Assembly: GCF_002811475.1 (NCBI RefSeq)
Contig: NZ_NPDL01000005.1
Location: 238,823 to 302,822 of the forward strand
Length of the DNA stretch: 64,000 nucleotides
Source: Leptospira hartskeerlii
GTDB taxonomy: Bacteria; Spirochaetota; Leptospiria; Leptospirales; Leptospiraceae
Direction of reading: 5' to 3'
Below are positions 27,674 to 37,158 of this stretch, piece after piece. Every line of letters begins with the position of its first letter. Within the stretch, counting starts at the first letter, position 1. The notes beneath the pieces were generated by a model. The model was not told where the DNA came from and ran no database searches. It worked only from the letters and a program-made list of their open reading frames with translations. A program made the translations under genes and the position numbers.

Positions 27674-30600
27674 TTACTTACGCACCAAATCTTTAATCGA
27701 ATCTAAAGTGGGTGAAACCCAATCTTCTAAGAGAGGTTCTCTTTTAAGAGCTTCCTTCTTGAATAGAAGATCTTTGTTGGAAAGTGCGATTTCGCTTGCT
27801 TCGTTGATCTTACGCGCAGTTTCAATTGCCTTCCAATAATTCTGCAGAGCCTGAGCGGTATAATTCTCGGATTCCTGTACATTTGCCTTTTTAGAAAGAG
27901 TTTCGTAACAAGCACCAATATTATTATAAGCAGCGGTTAGGGTCTGATACACCTCTTGGTGATATGGATCTTCCGTTTTAGGAGAACTCATTTGAGGGAG
28001 TTTTTCTTCCATATCATCTTTTACTCTTAGGAAATATCCAAGAGCGGTTTTTGTCTGACCAGTATAGAAGAATGCATTTCCTTTTGCCATTAGGAGAGTA
28101 GGATTATAATATTCATCCTTGTCTTCGAAACCTGTCCAATCTGCCAAAGATTTGTCGAAGTCTGAGTCCATATATTCCACCCAGCCTTTGAAAAATTTCA
28201 TTTCTCTTAGCATGGAGCCGGGGAGTTCTCTTCTCCATTTGCGGATTAGATCATACTTAGGTTCTTCCGAATCCACTTTTGCAAATTCTTGGAGTGAGTT
28301 TCTAAGTTCGTTCCTACGATTCCTTTTTTCTTCTTCTTCTTTTAAGACAGAAAGGCTTTTCCCATCGGATTCGGAACGAGCGCGGAACGGATAAATTTTT
28401 CGACCAGGAAATTCTTTTAAAGAATCTTTGTCTGATAATCCTGCGGATAATAAATATCTGATCTTTCCTAAATCGAAATGAATACGAGCAGGATTTCCTT
28501 CAAATAATGTTTCGTCTTCATCTTTAGAGCCGAACCAACGTTCGCTATTTTCATAACGAGATTCTGCTTCTTTAAGGAGATCTTTCGCTTCTTCAAAATT
28601 TCCTACTCGGATAGAATGTTCTGCTAGTTCAAGAACTGCTAACCAATGTTTAGGATCTAATGTAGCCGCTTTTTCGAAGAATCTTCTTGCCTGGCTATTT
28701 TCCTTTTGAGAAAGATAATACTTTCCTCTTTGGTAATAGCCTTCTGCGTAATCCTTTCCTTCGATCTCCACTCCGGTCCTTTCATCTTCCATGGACTTTC
28801 TGTAGATCGTGTCTAAAAGTCGGATTGCGCTTTCTTCTATCTCTATTCCGGAAACTTGATCTACAGGATTGATATTATATTTTATCCTCAGTTCTTCCGG
28901 ATCGATAGCAGCGTAAAAGGATGCTAACTTTGCAAGAGTGTAGAAGGGGAGTTCAGACTCCATATCTAGATTGTTCCTAAGCAGTCGGTGGTGATTTAAA
29001 ACGAATTGAGGATCCCCACTTTCTTTCCACATTTCCAAATAAGTGGAAACAAGGCCGGCTTGGCCTGGAATGCTTGTAGGGTTCGCTTCAACAATTCGAT
29101 TATAAAAAGACGCTGCTTTTCCGAATTCTCTTCTATTATAATATATTTTAGCGATACCTGCGGTAGAATCCTCATCGTAAGGACTTTCTCCGTCAGTGAA
29201 TACCTTGGAATAATAATCAACAGCTAACGCGTCGTTCTTATATCTTCCTTTTTTACCTTCCGTAGGTTCTGCAAAATCAGGCATGATCTGAGAATGGAAC
29301 CAGCCTAGATTTCTGTAGGTATTATTATCATGAGTCCTTTCTTTCAGTCTCATTGCAAGGAATGCACCTGCGATCAGAACTTTTCTTGGAGTTTTTTCCT
29401 GGTCTAAAAGGAATTTGATCCCTTCTATTCCTTTGTTTACACCAGCGCTGGTTTTCAGTTTTTTATCATTCCAAGATTCTCCTTGGGCCAATCGGACCAT
29501 CGGAGACTGTTCTCTTTTATTCCAAGAATCTAATGTTCCCATTCCAAGATCCGGTTCTATCTTACCGAATAATTTTTGGAAGGAAAGTTCGTATTCTCCT
29601 GCACGACTGTATTCTACGCCGTACCGGTTCATATATTTGAGATTATATGGATCGATATCGAATCCTTTATCATAAGAATCTTCTATACTGATCAGATATT
29701 TTTTTCTATCTTCTTCACCCAAAGTTCCTGCGAATCTTTTTGCTCCCATTTCACGGATCTGTTCGAGGCCAGCTTCATAATTTTGAGCGGCTTGTCTCGG
29801 AAGAATGATATGCTTGTAAGTGAAATAACTTCCAAATCCGATCAAAAGAGCTGCGGCAGCAGTGAAGAATGTCCTGCGGATCTTCTTCCTTCTTTCTAAT
29901 ACACCTTCTCTCGTATAGATCGGGTCGGAAGAAATAATCGGAACGCCATCTGCGGAGTAAGCTCCGCTTCTATCCGTAAGAGGAACTGTGACTCCTAACG
30001 CGGAAGATAAAAATGCGGCGATATCCTCAGGAGTGCTTTCTATTTTAATGAGTTCTAATAGATCTCTTTGGGCCTTTTTAGAAAGGCGGTCTTGGACTAT
30101 CGACTCGATGACCGTTCTTCGTAAGAGTGGAGGATAACGAAGTATTTCTCTTTGTATAATTGCGAGTTCTTCGTCCGTCAGGGACTTATCTATCTCGTCC
30201 TTATCTTCTCCGCCCAAAGAACGTAAGTCTTCTTCGAATGCGGCTGATCCTAAATCTTCGTCTCCTGAGTCTGAATCCAGGTCAGGGGAGAAACTTGTAA
30301 AATCGGAAGATTCCGGAACAGATTCCATTTCCATTTGGGAAGCGGGTTCTGTTGCAAAGTCTGCAAATGGGTCCGATTCTGGAACGGAAGTCGCTCCCGA
30401 AAGATCTGAGAATGGATCATGATCTCCGCCTGAAACAGGTGCGAAGTCAGCAAATGGGTCTGAGTCTGTAGGAGCTTCGGCACCGAAGTCTCCAGAGTCG
30501 GAAGGTTCTGAATCGAAACCACCTAGGTCTCCGAAATCAGAATCTCCGGAAGTTGGGGAGGCTCCGAACGGGTCACCTTCTTCTAAGCCGAATTCGTCTC

Positions 30601-31378
30601 CAGGAGTATCTTCCATTCCGGATGCATCGAATGCAGCAAAAGGATCATCTCCACCTGAGCTTGTAGGAGCTTCGAAATCTTCTAGCCCTTCTTCTCCGCC
30701 CATACCTGCGAACGGATCTTCCGATGAATCGGAAGTTCCAGCGCCGAAGTCGTCCATTCCTAGATCAGAATCTGCAAATGGATCTGCACTTGGAGTAGAA
30801 CCGAAGTCTTCGGTAGGAGAAGTATCAAAAGGAGTATCTAGTGCAGGGGCAGAATCGAACCCACCGAATGGGTCTTCTTCATTTGTAGGAGCCCCGAAAT
30901 CTTCCAGTTCTGCTGCTGGTTCGGAAGGAGAGCCAAAATCATCTAGTCCCGAATCCGCAAATGGGTCTGATTCCGGCTCTGGAGTTGCAAAATCTCCGAA
31001 ATCGTCGGACGCTGTAGGAGCTTCGTCAAATCCTCCAAAAGGATCTTCTTCCGCATCGGCACTTGATTCGCTTGCTCCTTGCGAAGGCTCAGTTAATAAT
31101 TCATCTAGATCGATATCATCGTCTTCAGAGAAGGATAATGGCTTTGGCTTTTGGGTAGGCTCGGCTTCTTCTTCGTCGCCAAGATCGAAACTGTCTTCGG
31201 ATCCTTCTTCCGGTTGGTCCTCATCGTCGTCCCCAATAGATATAGGAACGCCGTATCCCATCTTCTCGCGGAACGAGGAAAGCATAGGATTCAAATCTTC
31301 GGAGGATTCCGGATTCTTGTTCAACGGATCCAAGATGGAGCGGATCTGATCCAGTTCCTGTTCTGAATAATCAGCCAT
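27674..31378 (-). CDS. Large membrane-anchored TPR protein, FlcA-like candidate
   Basis: This encodes 1234 residues. Residues 1 to about 400 are very acidic and low-complexity with ten DPF motifs (DPFADF, DPFGGF and variants) interleaved with DDFG. A conserved-looking helical block follows (SLTDEELAIIQREILRYPPLL...KKAQRDLLELI), then one membrane helix at about 498-517, then about 700 residues of TPR-like helical repeats (AEGYYQRGKYYLSQKENSQA, ALGYFLRVK). The N-terminus would be cytoplasmic and the repeats periplasmic. This order recalls FlcA, the TPR scaffold of the spirochaete periplasmic flagellar collar; that identity is inference. AAGGA precedes the ATG. Convergent with the glycosyltransferase gene (1-bp gap). 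Confidence 0.85.
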   Translation of the reverse strand: MADYSEQELDQIRSILDPLNKNPESSEDLNPMLSSFREKMGYGVPISIGDDDEDQPEEGSEDSFDLGDEEEAEPTQKPKPLSFSEDDDIDLDELLTEPSQGASESSADAEEDPFGGFDEAPTASDDFGDFATPEPESDPFADSGLDDFGSPSEPAAELEDFGAPTNEEDPFGGFDSAPALDTPFDTSPTEDFGSTPSADPFADSDLGMDDFGAGTSDSSEDPFAGMGGEEGLEDFEAPTSSGGDDPFAAFDASGMEDTPGDEFGLEEGDPFGASPTSGDSDFGDLGGFDSEPSDSGDFGAEAPTDSDPFADFAPVSGGDHDPFSDLSGATSVPESDPFADFATEPASQMEMESVPESSDFTSFSPDLDSDSGDEDLGSAAFEEDLRSLGGEDKDEIDKSLTDEELAIIQREILRYPPLLRRTVIESIVQDRLSKKAQRDLLELIKIESTPEDIAAFLSSALGVTVPLTDRSGAYSADGVPIISSDPIYTREGVLERRKKIRRTFFTAAAALLIGFGSYFTYKHIILPRQAAQNYEAGLEQIREMGAKRFAGTLGEEDRKKYLISIEDSYDKGFDIDPYNLKYMNRYGVEYSRAGEYELSFQKLFGKIEPDLGMGTLDSWNKREQSPMVRLAQGESWNDKKLKTSAGVNKGIEGIKFLLDQEKTPRKVLIAGAFLAMRLKERTHDNNTYRNLGWFHSQIMPDFAEPTEGKKGRYKNDALAVDYYSKVFTDGESPYDEDSTAGIAKIYYNRREFGKAASFYNRIVEANPTSIPGQAGLVSTYLEMWKESGDPQFVLNHHRLLRNNLDMESELPFYTLAKLASFYAAIDPEELRIKYNINPVDQVSGIEIEESAIRLLDTIYRKSMEDERTGVEIEGKDYAEGYYQRGKYYLSQKENSQARRFFEKAATLDPKHWLAVLELAEHSIRVGNFEEAKDLLKEAESRYENSERWFGSKDEDETLFEGNPARIHFDLGKIRYLLSAGLSDKDSLKEFPGRKIYPFRARSESDGKSLSVLKEEEEKRNRRNELRNSLQEFAKVDSEEPKYDLIRKWRRELPGSMLREMKFFKGWVEYMDSDFDKSLADWTGFEDKDEYYNPTLLMAKGNAFFYTGQTKTALGYFLRVKDDMEEKLPQMSSPKTEDPYHQEVYQTLTAAYNNIGACYETLSKKANVQESENYTAQALQNYWKAIETARKINEASEIALSNKDLLFKKEALKREPLLEDWVSPTLDSIKDLVRK

Positions 31379-31500
31379 AAAGTCCTTCCAATAGTATCGG
31401 CTGGTCTTAGAAAGAGCAAAGATTTTTTCCTTATGTCGGATCTAGGACAGGCCCCGGAAATACGCTTAGGGTTTCCGGGAAAACCTACGACAATCGATTT

Positions 31501-32379
31501 ATGGTGCATAAAGCCAAGGCAGTTGCCTTACTTACCTTGATATTGACCTTCGCCCTTGCTGCGGAAGAGGCAGAAGATTGGATCGGAGCCTTCCGGTCAG
31601 TGGATTATGAGGAAGGAGAAGAAGCCCTTCCTGAAGAAAAAATTTATTATTTCTGGCAATTGGAAAATTTGAGAAAGGCTGTCCCGCCTAGATTTATCCG
31701 ATTTGTGGATACATTCTCCGCATTAAAGACCGGAAAATTATTAAACCGCGGAGTTTTATTCAGTTATGAGGGTCTTGCAAACGACGAGGTAAGCGTTTGC
31801 GGAGAATTCAGTCATTGGCAATGTGTTTCCTTACAGAAGAATGATAAGGGAATATTTTACGGAGTAGTGGACATCCACGGAGACCAACTCTATGAAGCAA
31901 AACCAGCCTATGAATACAAGTTTAAGGTAGACGGTATCTTTACACATGATCCTGAAAACCCGGACACTGTAGAAGATGGAGAAGGTTCTTTAGTTTCCAG
32001 GATCGCATTCAGAGAAGGCGGACCTAATAAACAGACAAGCACCAGGGTCTTAGAAGATTCTCCTTACGAAGAAAAAGAATTTAGAACAGTCGAATTCAGA
32101 ATTTATCAACCCCAAGCTGAGTCGGTGAGTCTGATCGGAGATTTTAATCATTGGGATCCGGAGTCCGATTTTTTGATCAAAGAAAGGAATGGAACCTTTA
32201 GAGTAGTCAAAAAATTAAAACCGGGTGAATACCAATACAACTTCTTAGTAGATGGAAAGATCGTAGTGGATACTTATAATCCTCTGACAGTGTTAAGAGA
32301 AGACACAGGAGAGATCTCTTCCGCATTATTAGTTCCTACAAGAACCGGAGTTTTGGAAAGAAAGAAGATTGACCCCTAA
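31501..32379 (+). CDS. Exported protein with two CBM48-like glycogen-binding domains
   Basis: This encodes 292 residues. A signal peptide (VALLTLILTFALAAEEAE) is followed by about 60 residues of unknown helical sequence and then two E-set/CBM48-like modules. The first (about 80-170) has SVCGEFSHWQCVSL and YEYKFKVDGIFTHDP; the second (about 195-280) has SLIGDFNHWDPES and YQYNFLVDGKIVVD. Such modules occur in AMPK beta and glycogen-branching enzymes, where they bind alpha-glucans. No catalytic domain is present, so it is a binding or structural protein in the periplasm or at the surface. It is divergent from the TPR gene and is followed within 31 bp by another anchored protein. Confidence 0.82.
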   Translation: MVHKAKAVALLTLILTFALAAEEAEDWIGAFRSVDYEEGEEALPEEKIYYFWQLENLRKAVPPRFIRFVDTFSALKTGKLLNRGVLFSYEGLANDEVSVCGEFSHWQCVSLQKNDKGIFYGVVDIHGDQLYEAKPAYEYKFKVDGIFTHDPENPDTVEDGEGSLVSRIAFREGGPNKQTSTRVLEDSPYEEKEFRTVEFRIYQPQAESVSLIGDFNHWDPESDFLIKERNGTFRVVKKLKPGEYQYNFLVDGKIVVDTYNPLTVLREDTGEISSALLVPTRTGVLERKKIDP

Positions 32380-32409
32380 GGCATAAAACGGATTCTTTAG
32401 ATCCGTTCT

Positions 32410-33132
32410 ATGGAAAAGTTGCGTCTCTCCGTATATTTTGTGATCGGGATAATCATTATCCTGATCGTATTCACCCTTCTTAAAAGTTGGTTTGTATACG
32501 ACCGAGGGATCGAGCTCGCAAAACATCCGTCTAACAGTATCCAGACTGTATATGTGGAACCGGATGACGACCTGGTGGAACATTCTTCCGTAGTTTGGGG
32601 AAAATTTTTATATTATCCACTCGGACTTAATCGGGACAGGGAAAACTTCGGTCCTCGTAAAACATTAAATCATGCCCAAAATCTTGTATTCGTAGATCTT
32701 CAAACAGGAAGGAACCGCAAGGTATTTAATAAAAGCGTTTATATCTGGGATTATTTTTACGGAGCAGAACCTGAAAAGTTGAGTTCAGATTCAGAAGCCC
32801 AAGAAGTTTCAGAAGATGTATTTTCAGGTTTAAAAACTGGAAAAAAATTCGTGATCGTTGGAATGCCTGAAGACACAAACAAAGACGGATATCTGAACCA
32901 AAAGGATTCCAAAAAAGTCTTTGTATACGATCCGAACTCTGACGAACTACTTCCAATTCTTCCCAAAAAATTCTATTTGGAAAAAATCCTTCCGGACACT
33001 CCAGAAAATAAACTTGTTATGATCGTAAAAAGGGAAGAAGAGTCCGGCCCCAACAAAAAGAAGCCGAATCTTCCTACATTATATATTTATGATACTCTTC
33101 AAAAAAGAGGTCAGATGATAGATCGCCCATAG
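32410..33132 (+). CDS. Membrane-anchored extracytoplasmic protein with EF-hand-like loop
   Basis: This encodes 240 residues with one N-terminal membrane helix (VYFVIGIIIILIVFTLL) and a soluble remainder. A segment near residue 155, DTNKDGYLNQKD, has the DxNxDGxLxxxD pattern of a single EF-hand/dockerin-like calcium loop. It sits between beta-rich stretches (FVIVGMPE and KKVFVYDPNSDEL) that read like blades of a small beta-propeller or a single WD-like sheet. No enzyme motif seen. It follows the CBM48-like gene on the same strand and may share its transcript. The stop codon is directly followed by three imperfect repeats. Unknown function. Confidence 0.72.
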   Translation: MEKLRLSVYFVIGIIIILIVFTLLKSWFVYDRGIELAKHPSNSIQTVYVEPDDDLVEHSSVVWGKFLYYPLGLNRDRENFGPRKTLNHAQNLVFVDLQTGRNRKVFNKSVYIWDYFYGAEPEKLSSDSEAQEVSEDVFSGLKTGKKFVIVGMPEDTNKDGYLNQKDSKKVFVYDPNSDELLPILPKKFYLEKILPDTPENKLVMIVKREEESGPNKKKPNLPTLYIYDTLQKRGQMIDRP

Positions 33133-33199
33133 GCTCCTCGGCTTGCTCGGAGCAGGATCCTCGGCTCACTCGGATCAAGCTCCTCGGTTAGCTTGGAAT
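33133..33199. repeat. Three tandem 23-bp hairpin-forming repeats
   Basis: Three copies at 33133-33153, 33156-33176 and 33179-33199 share the core TCCTCGG and recur every 23 bp. Copy 1 is flanked by GCTCC/GGAGC and copy 2 by GATCC/GGATC. The outer stem is thus preserved by a compensatory change; copy 3 has lost it. They fill the gap between convergent genes, so a role in 3'-end formation is possible. Confidence 0.55.
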
Positions 33200-33203
33200 A
33201 AAT

Positions 33204-34151
33204 TTATTCTTCTTGAGCTTCTAACCATCTTTCAGCTTCGAGTGCTGCCATACATCCGGAGCCCGCAGCAGTGATCGCCTGTCGATATGTTTTATCTTGA
33301 ACATCCCCTGCGGCAAATACACCGTCTACACTTGTGCGAGTGGTACCTGGAACAGTTTTGATATAACCTGTTTCATCCAGATCCAATTGGCCTTCGAAAA
33401 TTTCAGTATTAGGCTTATGACCGATCGCGTAGAATAAACCACCCACAGCTAGTTCTTTTGTTTTTCCAGTGGTAAGTTCTTTTACGGAAAGGGAAGTAAG
33501 TTGGTTTCCATTTCCTTGTGCGCCTTCTACAGCAGTATTCCAGATAATTTCTATTTTTGGATGAGTGGTTGCTCTTTTCTGCATGATCTTAGAAGCTCTT
33601 AAAGAATCTCTTCTGTGGATCAAATACACTTTGGATGCAAACTTGGTTAAGTGTGCCGCTTCTTCAACCGCGGAATCTCCTCCGCCGACAACTGCTAATT
33701 CCTTGTTTCTGTAAATAGGAAGAGCGCCGTCACAAACCGCACATGCAGAAATTCCTTTTTGCCAATAAGAATCTTCACCTGGGATGAACATTCTTTTTGC
33801 AGTGGCGCCTGTTGCGATGATCACAGTCTCTGCTTCTATCAATTCATCGTCTGACCAAATACGGAAAGGTCTTTTGGAGAAGTCGACTTTTGTGATTGTC
33901 TGGGTGATAATTTTAGTGCCATATTTTTCAGATTGAGCGCGGAACAAATTCGTAAGTTGCGTTCCATCTATTCCTTCCGGAAAGCCTGGAAAATTTTCTA
34001 CCTCAGTGGTAGTGGTGAGCTGACCGCCTGCTGCGATTCCTCCCGCCATAAATCCTTCGTACATAACAGGGTTTAAATTCGCTCTGGCTGCATAAATTGC
34101 TGCAGTATGACCCGCAGGGCCGGATCCAATGATGACTACTTTATGGGGCAT
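33204..34151 (-). CDS. trxB: Thioredoxin reductase
   Basis: This encodes 315 residues. The FAD/NADPH enzyme reduces thioredoxin. The N-terminal FAD motif [19 protein letters not shown], the redox pair in [11 protein letters not shown], the NADPH motif [24 protein letters not shown] and the C-terminal FAD block [23 protein letters not shown] are all present. Length is normal for the low-molecular-weight type. Its start region faces the SGNH-type gene at 34322, with about 170 bp that contain a GGAATTCC palindrome. Secure. Confidence 0.97.
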   Translation of the reverse strand: MPHKVVIIGSGPAGHTAAIYAARANLNPVMYEGFMAGGIAAGGQLTTTTEVENFPGFPEGIDGTQLTNLFRAQSEKYGTKIITQTITKVDFSKRPFRIWSDDELIEAETVIIATGATAKRMFIPGEDSYWQKGISACAVCDGALPIYRNKELAVVGGGDSAVEEAAHLTKFASKVYLIHRRDSLRASKIMQKRATTHPKIEIIWNTAVEGAQGNGNQLTSLSVKELTTGKTKELAVGGLFYAIGHKPNTEIFEGQLDLDETGYIKTVPGTTRTSVDGVFAAGDVQDKTYRQAITAAGSGCMAALEAERWLEAQEE

Positions 34152-34243
34152 CTCATTTCCTCTAATAATTTAGAATGATTCTAAATTGATTTTATTTTTA
34201 GACTGGGGAATTGTAAAGTAGATCTTTTTTTTCGAGAAGAAAG

Positions 34244-34260
34244 AGTCGGAATTCCAACAG
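34244..34260. repeat. GGAATTCC-centred palindrome in trxB upstream region
   Basis: AGTCGGAATTCCAACAG is a diverged copy of the TGTTGGAATTCCAACA element found at 16291-16318 and 62977-62994. It lies between two divergent genes, so it is not only a convergent-gene terminator. Confidence 0.4.
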
Positions 34261-34321
34261 TCCCTTTCCTAGATGAATTGTCTTGTCATCCGGGTAGGAA
34301 TCCAAATGCTATCCAGTATTC

Positions 34322-35632
34322 ATGGATTTCGCCAAAAAATCGTTTTTCGGCCTAGTTTTTTTGATCTTAATCTTCCTCGGAACCGAAGCCGGTTTGGTTC
34401 TATTGCGCAGTCCTTCTCTCCAATATTATAGAGATCTCAAACTCATCCATAGTTTTCATCCAGATTATTACGTGGCTTTAGAGCCTGGCGGATCCAAATA
34501 TATCAGCCATTTTGCAGGTAAATGGGAAGGCCAGTTCAGTATCAACTCACTCGGCCTAAGAGGAAAAGAAGAACCAATCCCAGGAAAACCAAAACTTCTT
34601 TGTTTAGGTGATAGTTTGGTAATGGGATTCGGAGTAGGTGACTCTGATACATTCTGCCAACTCTTAGATGGGATCCAATTAAAGGGAGAAGCAAGACAGG
34701 CCTTAAATCTGGGAGTCGATGCTTACGGATCCAGAGGTTCCTACTACAGACTTAAAGATATTTCTTCTAAACTGGATAACGTAAAGGAAGTTCTCTTCTT
34801 TATCTCTCCAAACGATTTCGATATGCCGGAAGTTCTAGCAAAAAAAGGAATATTACCCGACGACCAAACGGATGCGATCCGAGAAAAAGATCCGAACTAT
34901 GCCAGAAATTTTAAATTACAATTTATTTTAACAAGAATTTCTTATACACTCCAAGCGCTTAAACTTGCTTATGAACAGATCCAAGTTACGTTTGCAGTCA
35001 CAAAACTTTCCGTATGTAAAGAGTTAGATTCGGTAGGGTTTTATAGATGTAATTTACTGGATGGAGATCAAGTTTCCTCAGGACCTAAACATGCTTCCGG
35101 AAATGTAGTTTCTTATTTTAAATCTTCCTTTTTCAGAACTATTAAAAGGCCAAACTGCGATTCGGATATCACACCAACCTCTGCAGTATTTGGGGCGATG
35201 TGTCCTGAACCGGTCCCATCTCATGTTTCTTGTGTGGATTCGGCCCCTTCTTTTGAAACTCTTCCTGCTTTGCCTGATCTCACTCAAGAATATTACCAAA
35301 AGATGATAGATCTTGCCAAGGAAAGGGGATTTAAACTTGTTCCTGTAATTCTCCCTATCCAAATAGAAGAGATCTATTGTTATAATAACGGAAAATACCA
35401 CCCTTTAGAAAACTATGCGACCAGGGCTTCCTCGTTCTTTGAAAAGCGAGGAGTGAAAGTTCTGCGGTTCAAAAAGGAAACCTCTTCCATGTGTGGTTTC
35501 GATCAAAACGGTAAAAAATTCGGGATCTTAGATCATTATATTCCGGAAGACGGGCATTTTACAAAAAGAGGAAATATTTGGGCGGCGGATTCTCTCAAGG
35601 CCAAATTGAAGGAGACGGACCTTGCTCTTTAA
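34322..35632 (+). CDS. SGNH-hydrolase-like membrane-anchored protein, MBOAT partner
   Basis: This encodes 436 residues with an N-terminal anchor (FFGLVFLILIFLGTEAGLVLL). The soluble part resembles SGNH/GDSL-type esterase-acyltransferases: a GDS nucleophile block KLLCLGDSLVMGFGVGDSD near residue 95, an NLGVDAYGSRGSYYRL block, an FFISPNDFD block, and a late DHYIPEDGHFTKRG block supplying the Asp-xx-His type end. The Ser, Asn and His elements are thus visible. The last 11 bp overlap the next gene, an MBOAT acyltransferase. Such pairs O-acetylate extracellular glycans, with the MBOAT passing acyl groups across the membrane and the SGNH partner transferring them. Acceptor unknown. Confidence 0.78.
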   Translation: MDFAKKSFFGLVFLILIFLGTEAGLVLLRSPSLQYYRDLKLIHSFHPDYYVALEPGGSKYISHFAGKWEGQFSINSLGLRGKEEPIPGKPKLLCLGDSLVMGFGVGDSDTFCQLLDGIQLKGEARQALNLGVDAYGSRGSYYRLKDISSKLDNVKEVLFFISPNDFDMPEVLAKKGILPDDQTDAIREKDPNYARNFKLQFILTRISYTLQALKLAYEQIQVTFAVTKLSVCKELDSVGFYRCNLLDGDQVSSGPKHASGNVVSYFKSSFFRTIKRPNCDSDITPTSAVFGAMCPEPVPSHVSCVDSAPSFETLPALPDLTQEYYQKMIDLAKERGFKLVPVILPIQIEEIYCYNNGKYHPLENYATRASSFFEKRGVKVLRFKKETSSMCGFDQNGKKFGILDHYIPEDGHFTKRGNIWAADSLKAKLKETDLAL

Positions 35633-37052
35633 TTCCCTTCATTATTTATTCTTCGCACCCATAGTCATCTTAGTTTATTTTCTGGTACCTTCCAGATTTC
35701 AAAAACTTTGGCTATTAGTCACAAGCTTATATTTTTACGCAGTTTTCAGAGTTCCATTCATCTTATTGCTGATATATTCCATCGCGATCACGTATTTCTG
35801 TACGCTTTGGATGGATAAGTCTGAATCCAGATTTGCAAAATTATTTTTTCTGAATATAGCTATCTGGGGAAACTTATCTCTACTTTACTTCTTCAAGTAT
35901 CTGGATTTTTCTTTTACGGTATGGAATACGATCCTGGGACTCGTTCCTTGCGAGCCATACTATGCATATCCTTCAGGGATCCTGCTACCTATGGGGATCT
36001 CATTCTTCACTTTGCAGGCGATCGCATATGCGGTGGACGTATATCATAAAAAAGTAAAACGCGCGGAAAATTTATTCCAGTTTGGATTATTCTTAAGTTT
36101 CTTTCCACAGTTGGTGGCTGGACCGATCATCCGTGCTCAGGACATGCTCCACCAATTCCTAGACACATATACATTCAAAAAGGAAAATTTACTCCCGGGG
36201 ATCAGACAACTCGCTTGGGGACTTTTCAAAAAAACATTCGTAGCAGATCCGATTGCAGCAGTCATTGATCCGGTATTTGCGGATCCACTTCATTACGGTT
36301 GGTTCTCCTTAGCAGTAACGGGCTCTCTATACATCATCCAAATGTATTGTGACTTTTCCGGATATTCGGATGTAGCTATCGGAACAGGAAGGATCATGGG
36401 ATTTCATATCCCAGTCAACTTCAGGCAACCATTCCTTTCCCAAACCGTATCCGAATTTTGGAGACGTTGGCATATTTCATTCAGTTCTTGGTTAAAAGAA
36501 TATGTGTACATCTTCTTAGGCGGAAACAAAAAAGGAGTCTCCAGAACTTATATCAACTTATTCCTCACAACATTCGTGAGCGGGATCTGGCATGGAGCTG
36601 ATTGGAATTTCGTAGTCTGGGGATTCGTTCACGCAAGTTTAATGGTGATAGAAAGATTTGCGTTCTCTTTCGAACGTATCAAAAATTATTGGGATAAGAT
36701 CCCGAGCACTATCAAAGTAGCATATCCTTTTACTATATTTGGAATTTCCATGTATTTCTTCCGAGCAAGACCGGTAGAAGGGATTGGAAACAGTGTCCAA
36801 GTAGGTTGGGCAATGGTAAGTAGAATGTTCTCCGGAGTAGATGGCGACTTCTTACCAGTACCGTTATCCGTTCTTTTGACAGTATTTATTCTAATGCTCG
36901 GCGATTATCTCATGGAAAAAGAAACTCCTTGGGCAAAAAAACTTTTCGAAAATCGTATCTGGGTTTATGGGATCTCAGGCATCCTGATCTCCATCTGTTT
37001 TATCTTATATAGTGTAACCGTAAGCGCGCCTTTCTTGTATTTTCAGTTCTAG
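35622..37052 (+). CDS. MBOAT-family O-acyltransferase (AlgI-like)
   Basis: This encodes 476 residues from a TTG start that overlaps the upstream gene by 11 bp; GGAG seven bases upstream supports it, and MLFNSLHYLFFAPIV is the usual N-terminus of this family. About ten membrane helices. The family blocks are QAIAYAVDVYHKK, FFPQLVAGPIIRAQDM, MYCDFSGYSDVAIGTGRIMGF, FWRRWHISFSSWLKEYVYI and the catalytic His region FVSGIWHGADWNFVVWGFVH. AlgI-type proteins transfer acyl groups from a cytoplasmic donor to an extracytoplasmic glycan with SGNH-type partners, as encoded on either side here. Confident family, unknown substrate. Confidence 0.92.
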   Translation: MLFNSLHYLFFAPIVILVYFLVPSRFQKLWLLVTSLYFYAVFRVPFILLLIYSIAITYFCTLWMDKSESRFAKLFFLNIAIWGNLSLLYFFKYLDFSFTVWNTILGLVPCEPYYAYPSGILLPMGISFFTLQAIAYAVDVYHKKVKRAENLFQFGLFLSFFPQLVAGPIIRAQDMLHQFLDTYTFKKENLLPGIRQLAWGLFKKTFVADPIAAVIDPVFADPLHYGWFSLAVTGSLYIIQMYCDFSGYSDVAIGTGRIMGFHIPVNFRQPFLSQTVSEFWRRWHISFSSWLKEYVYIFLGGNKKGVSRTYINLFLTTFVSGIWHGADWNFVVWGFVHASLMVIERFAFSFERIKNYWDKIPSTIKVAYPFTIFGISMYFFRARPVEGIGNSVQVGWAMVSRMFSGVDGDFLPVPLSVLLTVFILMLGDYLMEKETPWAKKLFENRIWVYGISGILISICFILYSVTVSAPFLYFQF

Positions 37053-37061
37053 AACTTGGGG

Positions 37062-37158
37062 TTCGCACAGAGTTCATGGAGAAGCACAGAGGGGTTATAA
37101 GGTAGGGACTTCTTAGCGAGCTATTTATCCTCCGTGTTCTCTGTGAGCTCCGTGCGAA
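37062..37158. repeat. Long imperfect inverted repeat overlapping a gene end
   Basis: The arms are 37062-37092 and 37129-37158. Both read as TTCGCAC[A/G]GAG[T/C]TCA..GAGAA.CAC[A/G]GAGG when viewed in the same sense, matching at about 25 of 30 positions. The right arm lies inside the minus-strand gene at 37125-38219 and encodes its last residues (HGAHREHGG). This looks like a dispersed element that inserted at the gene end or generated it. Confidence 0.7.
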
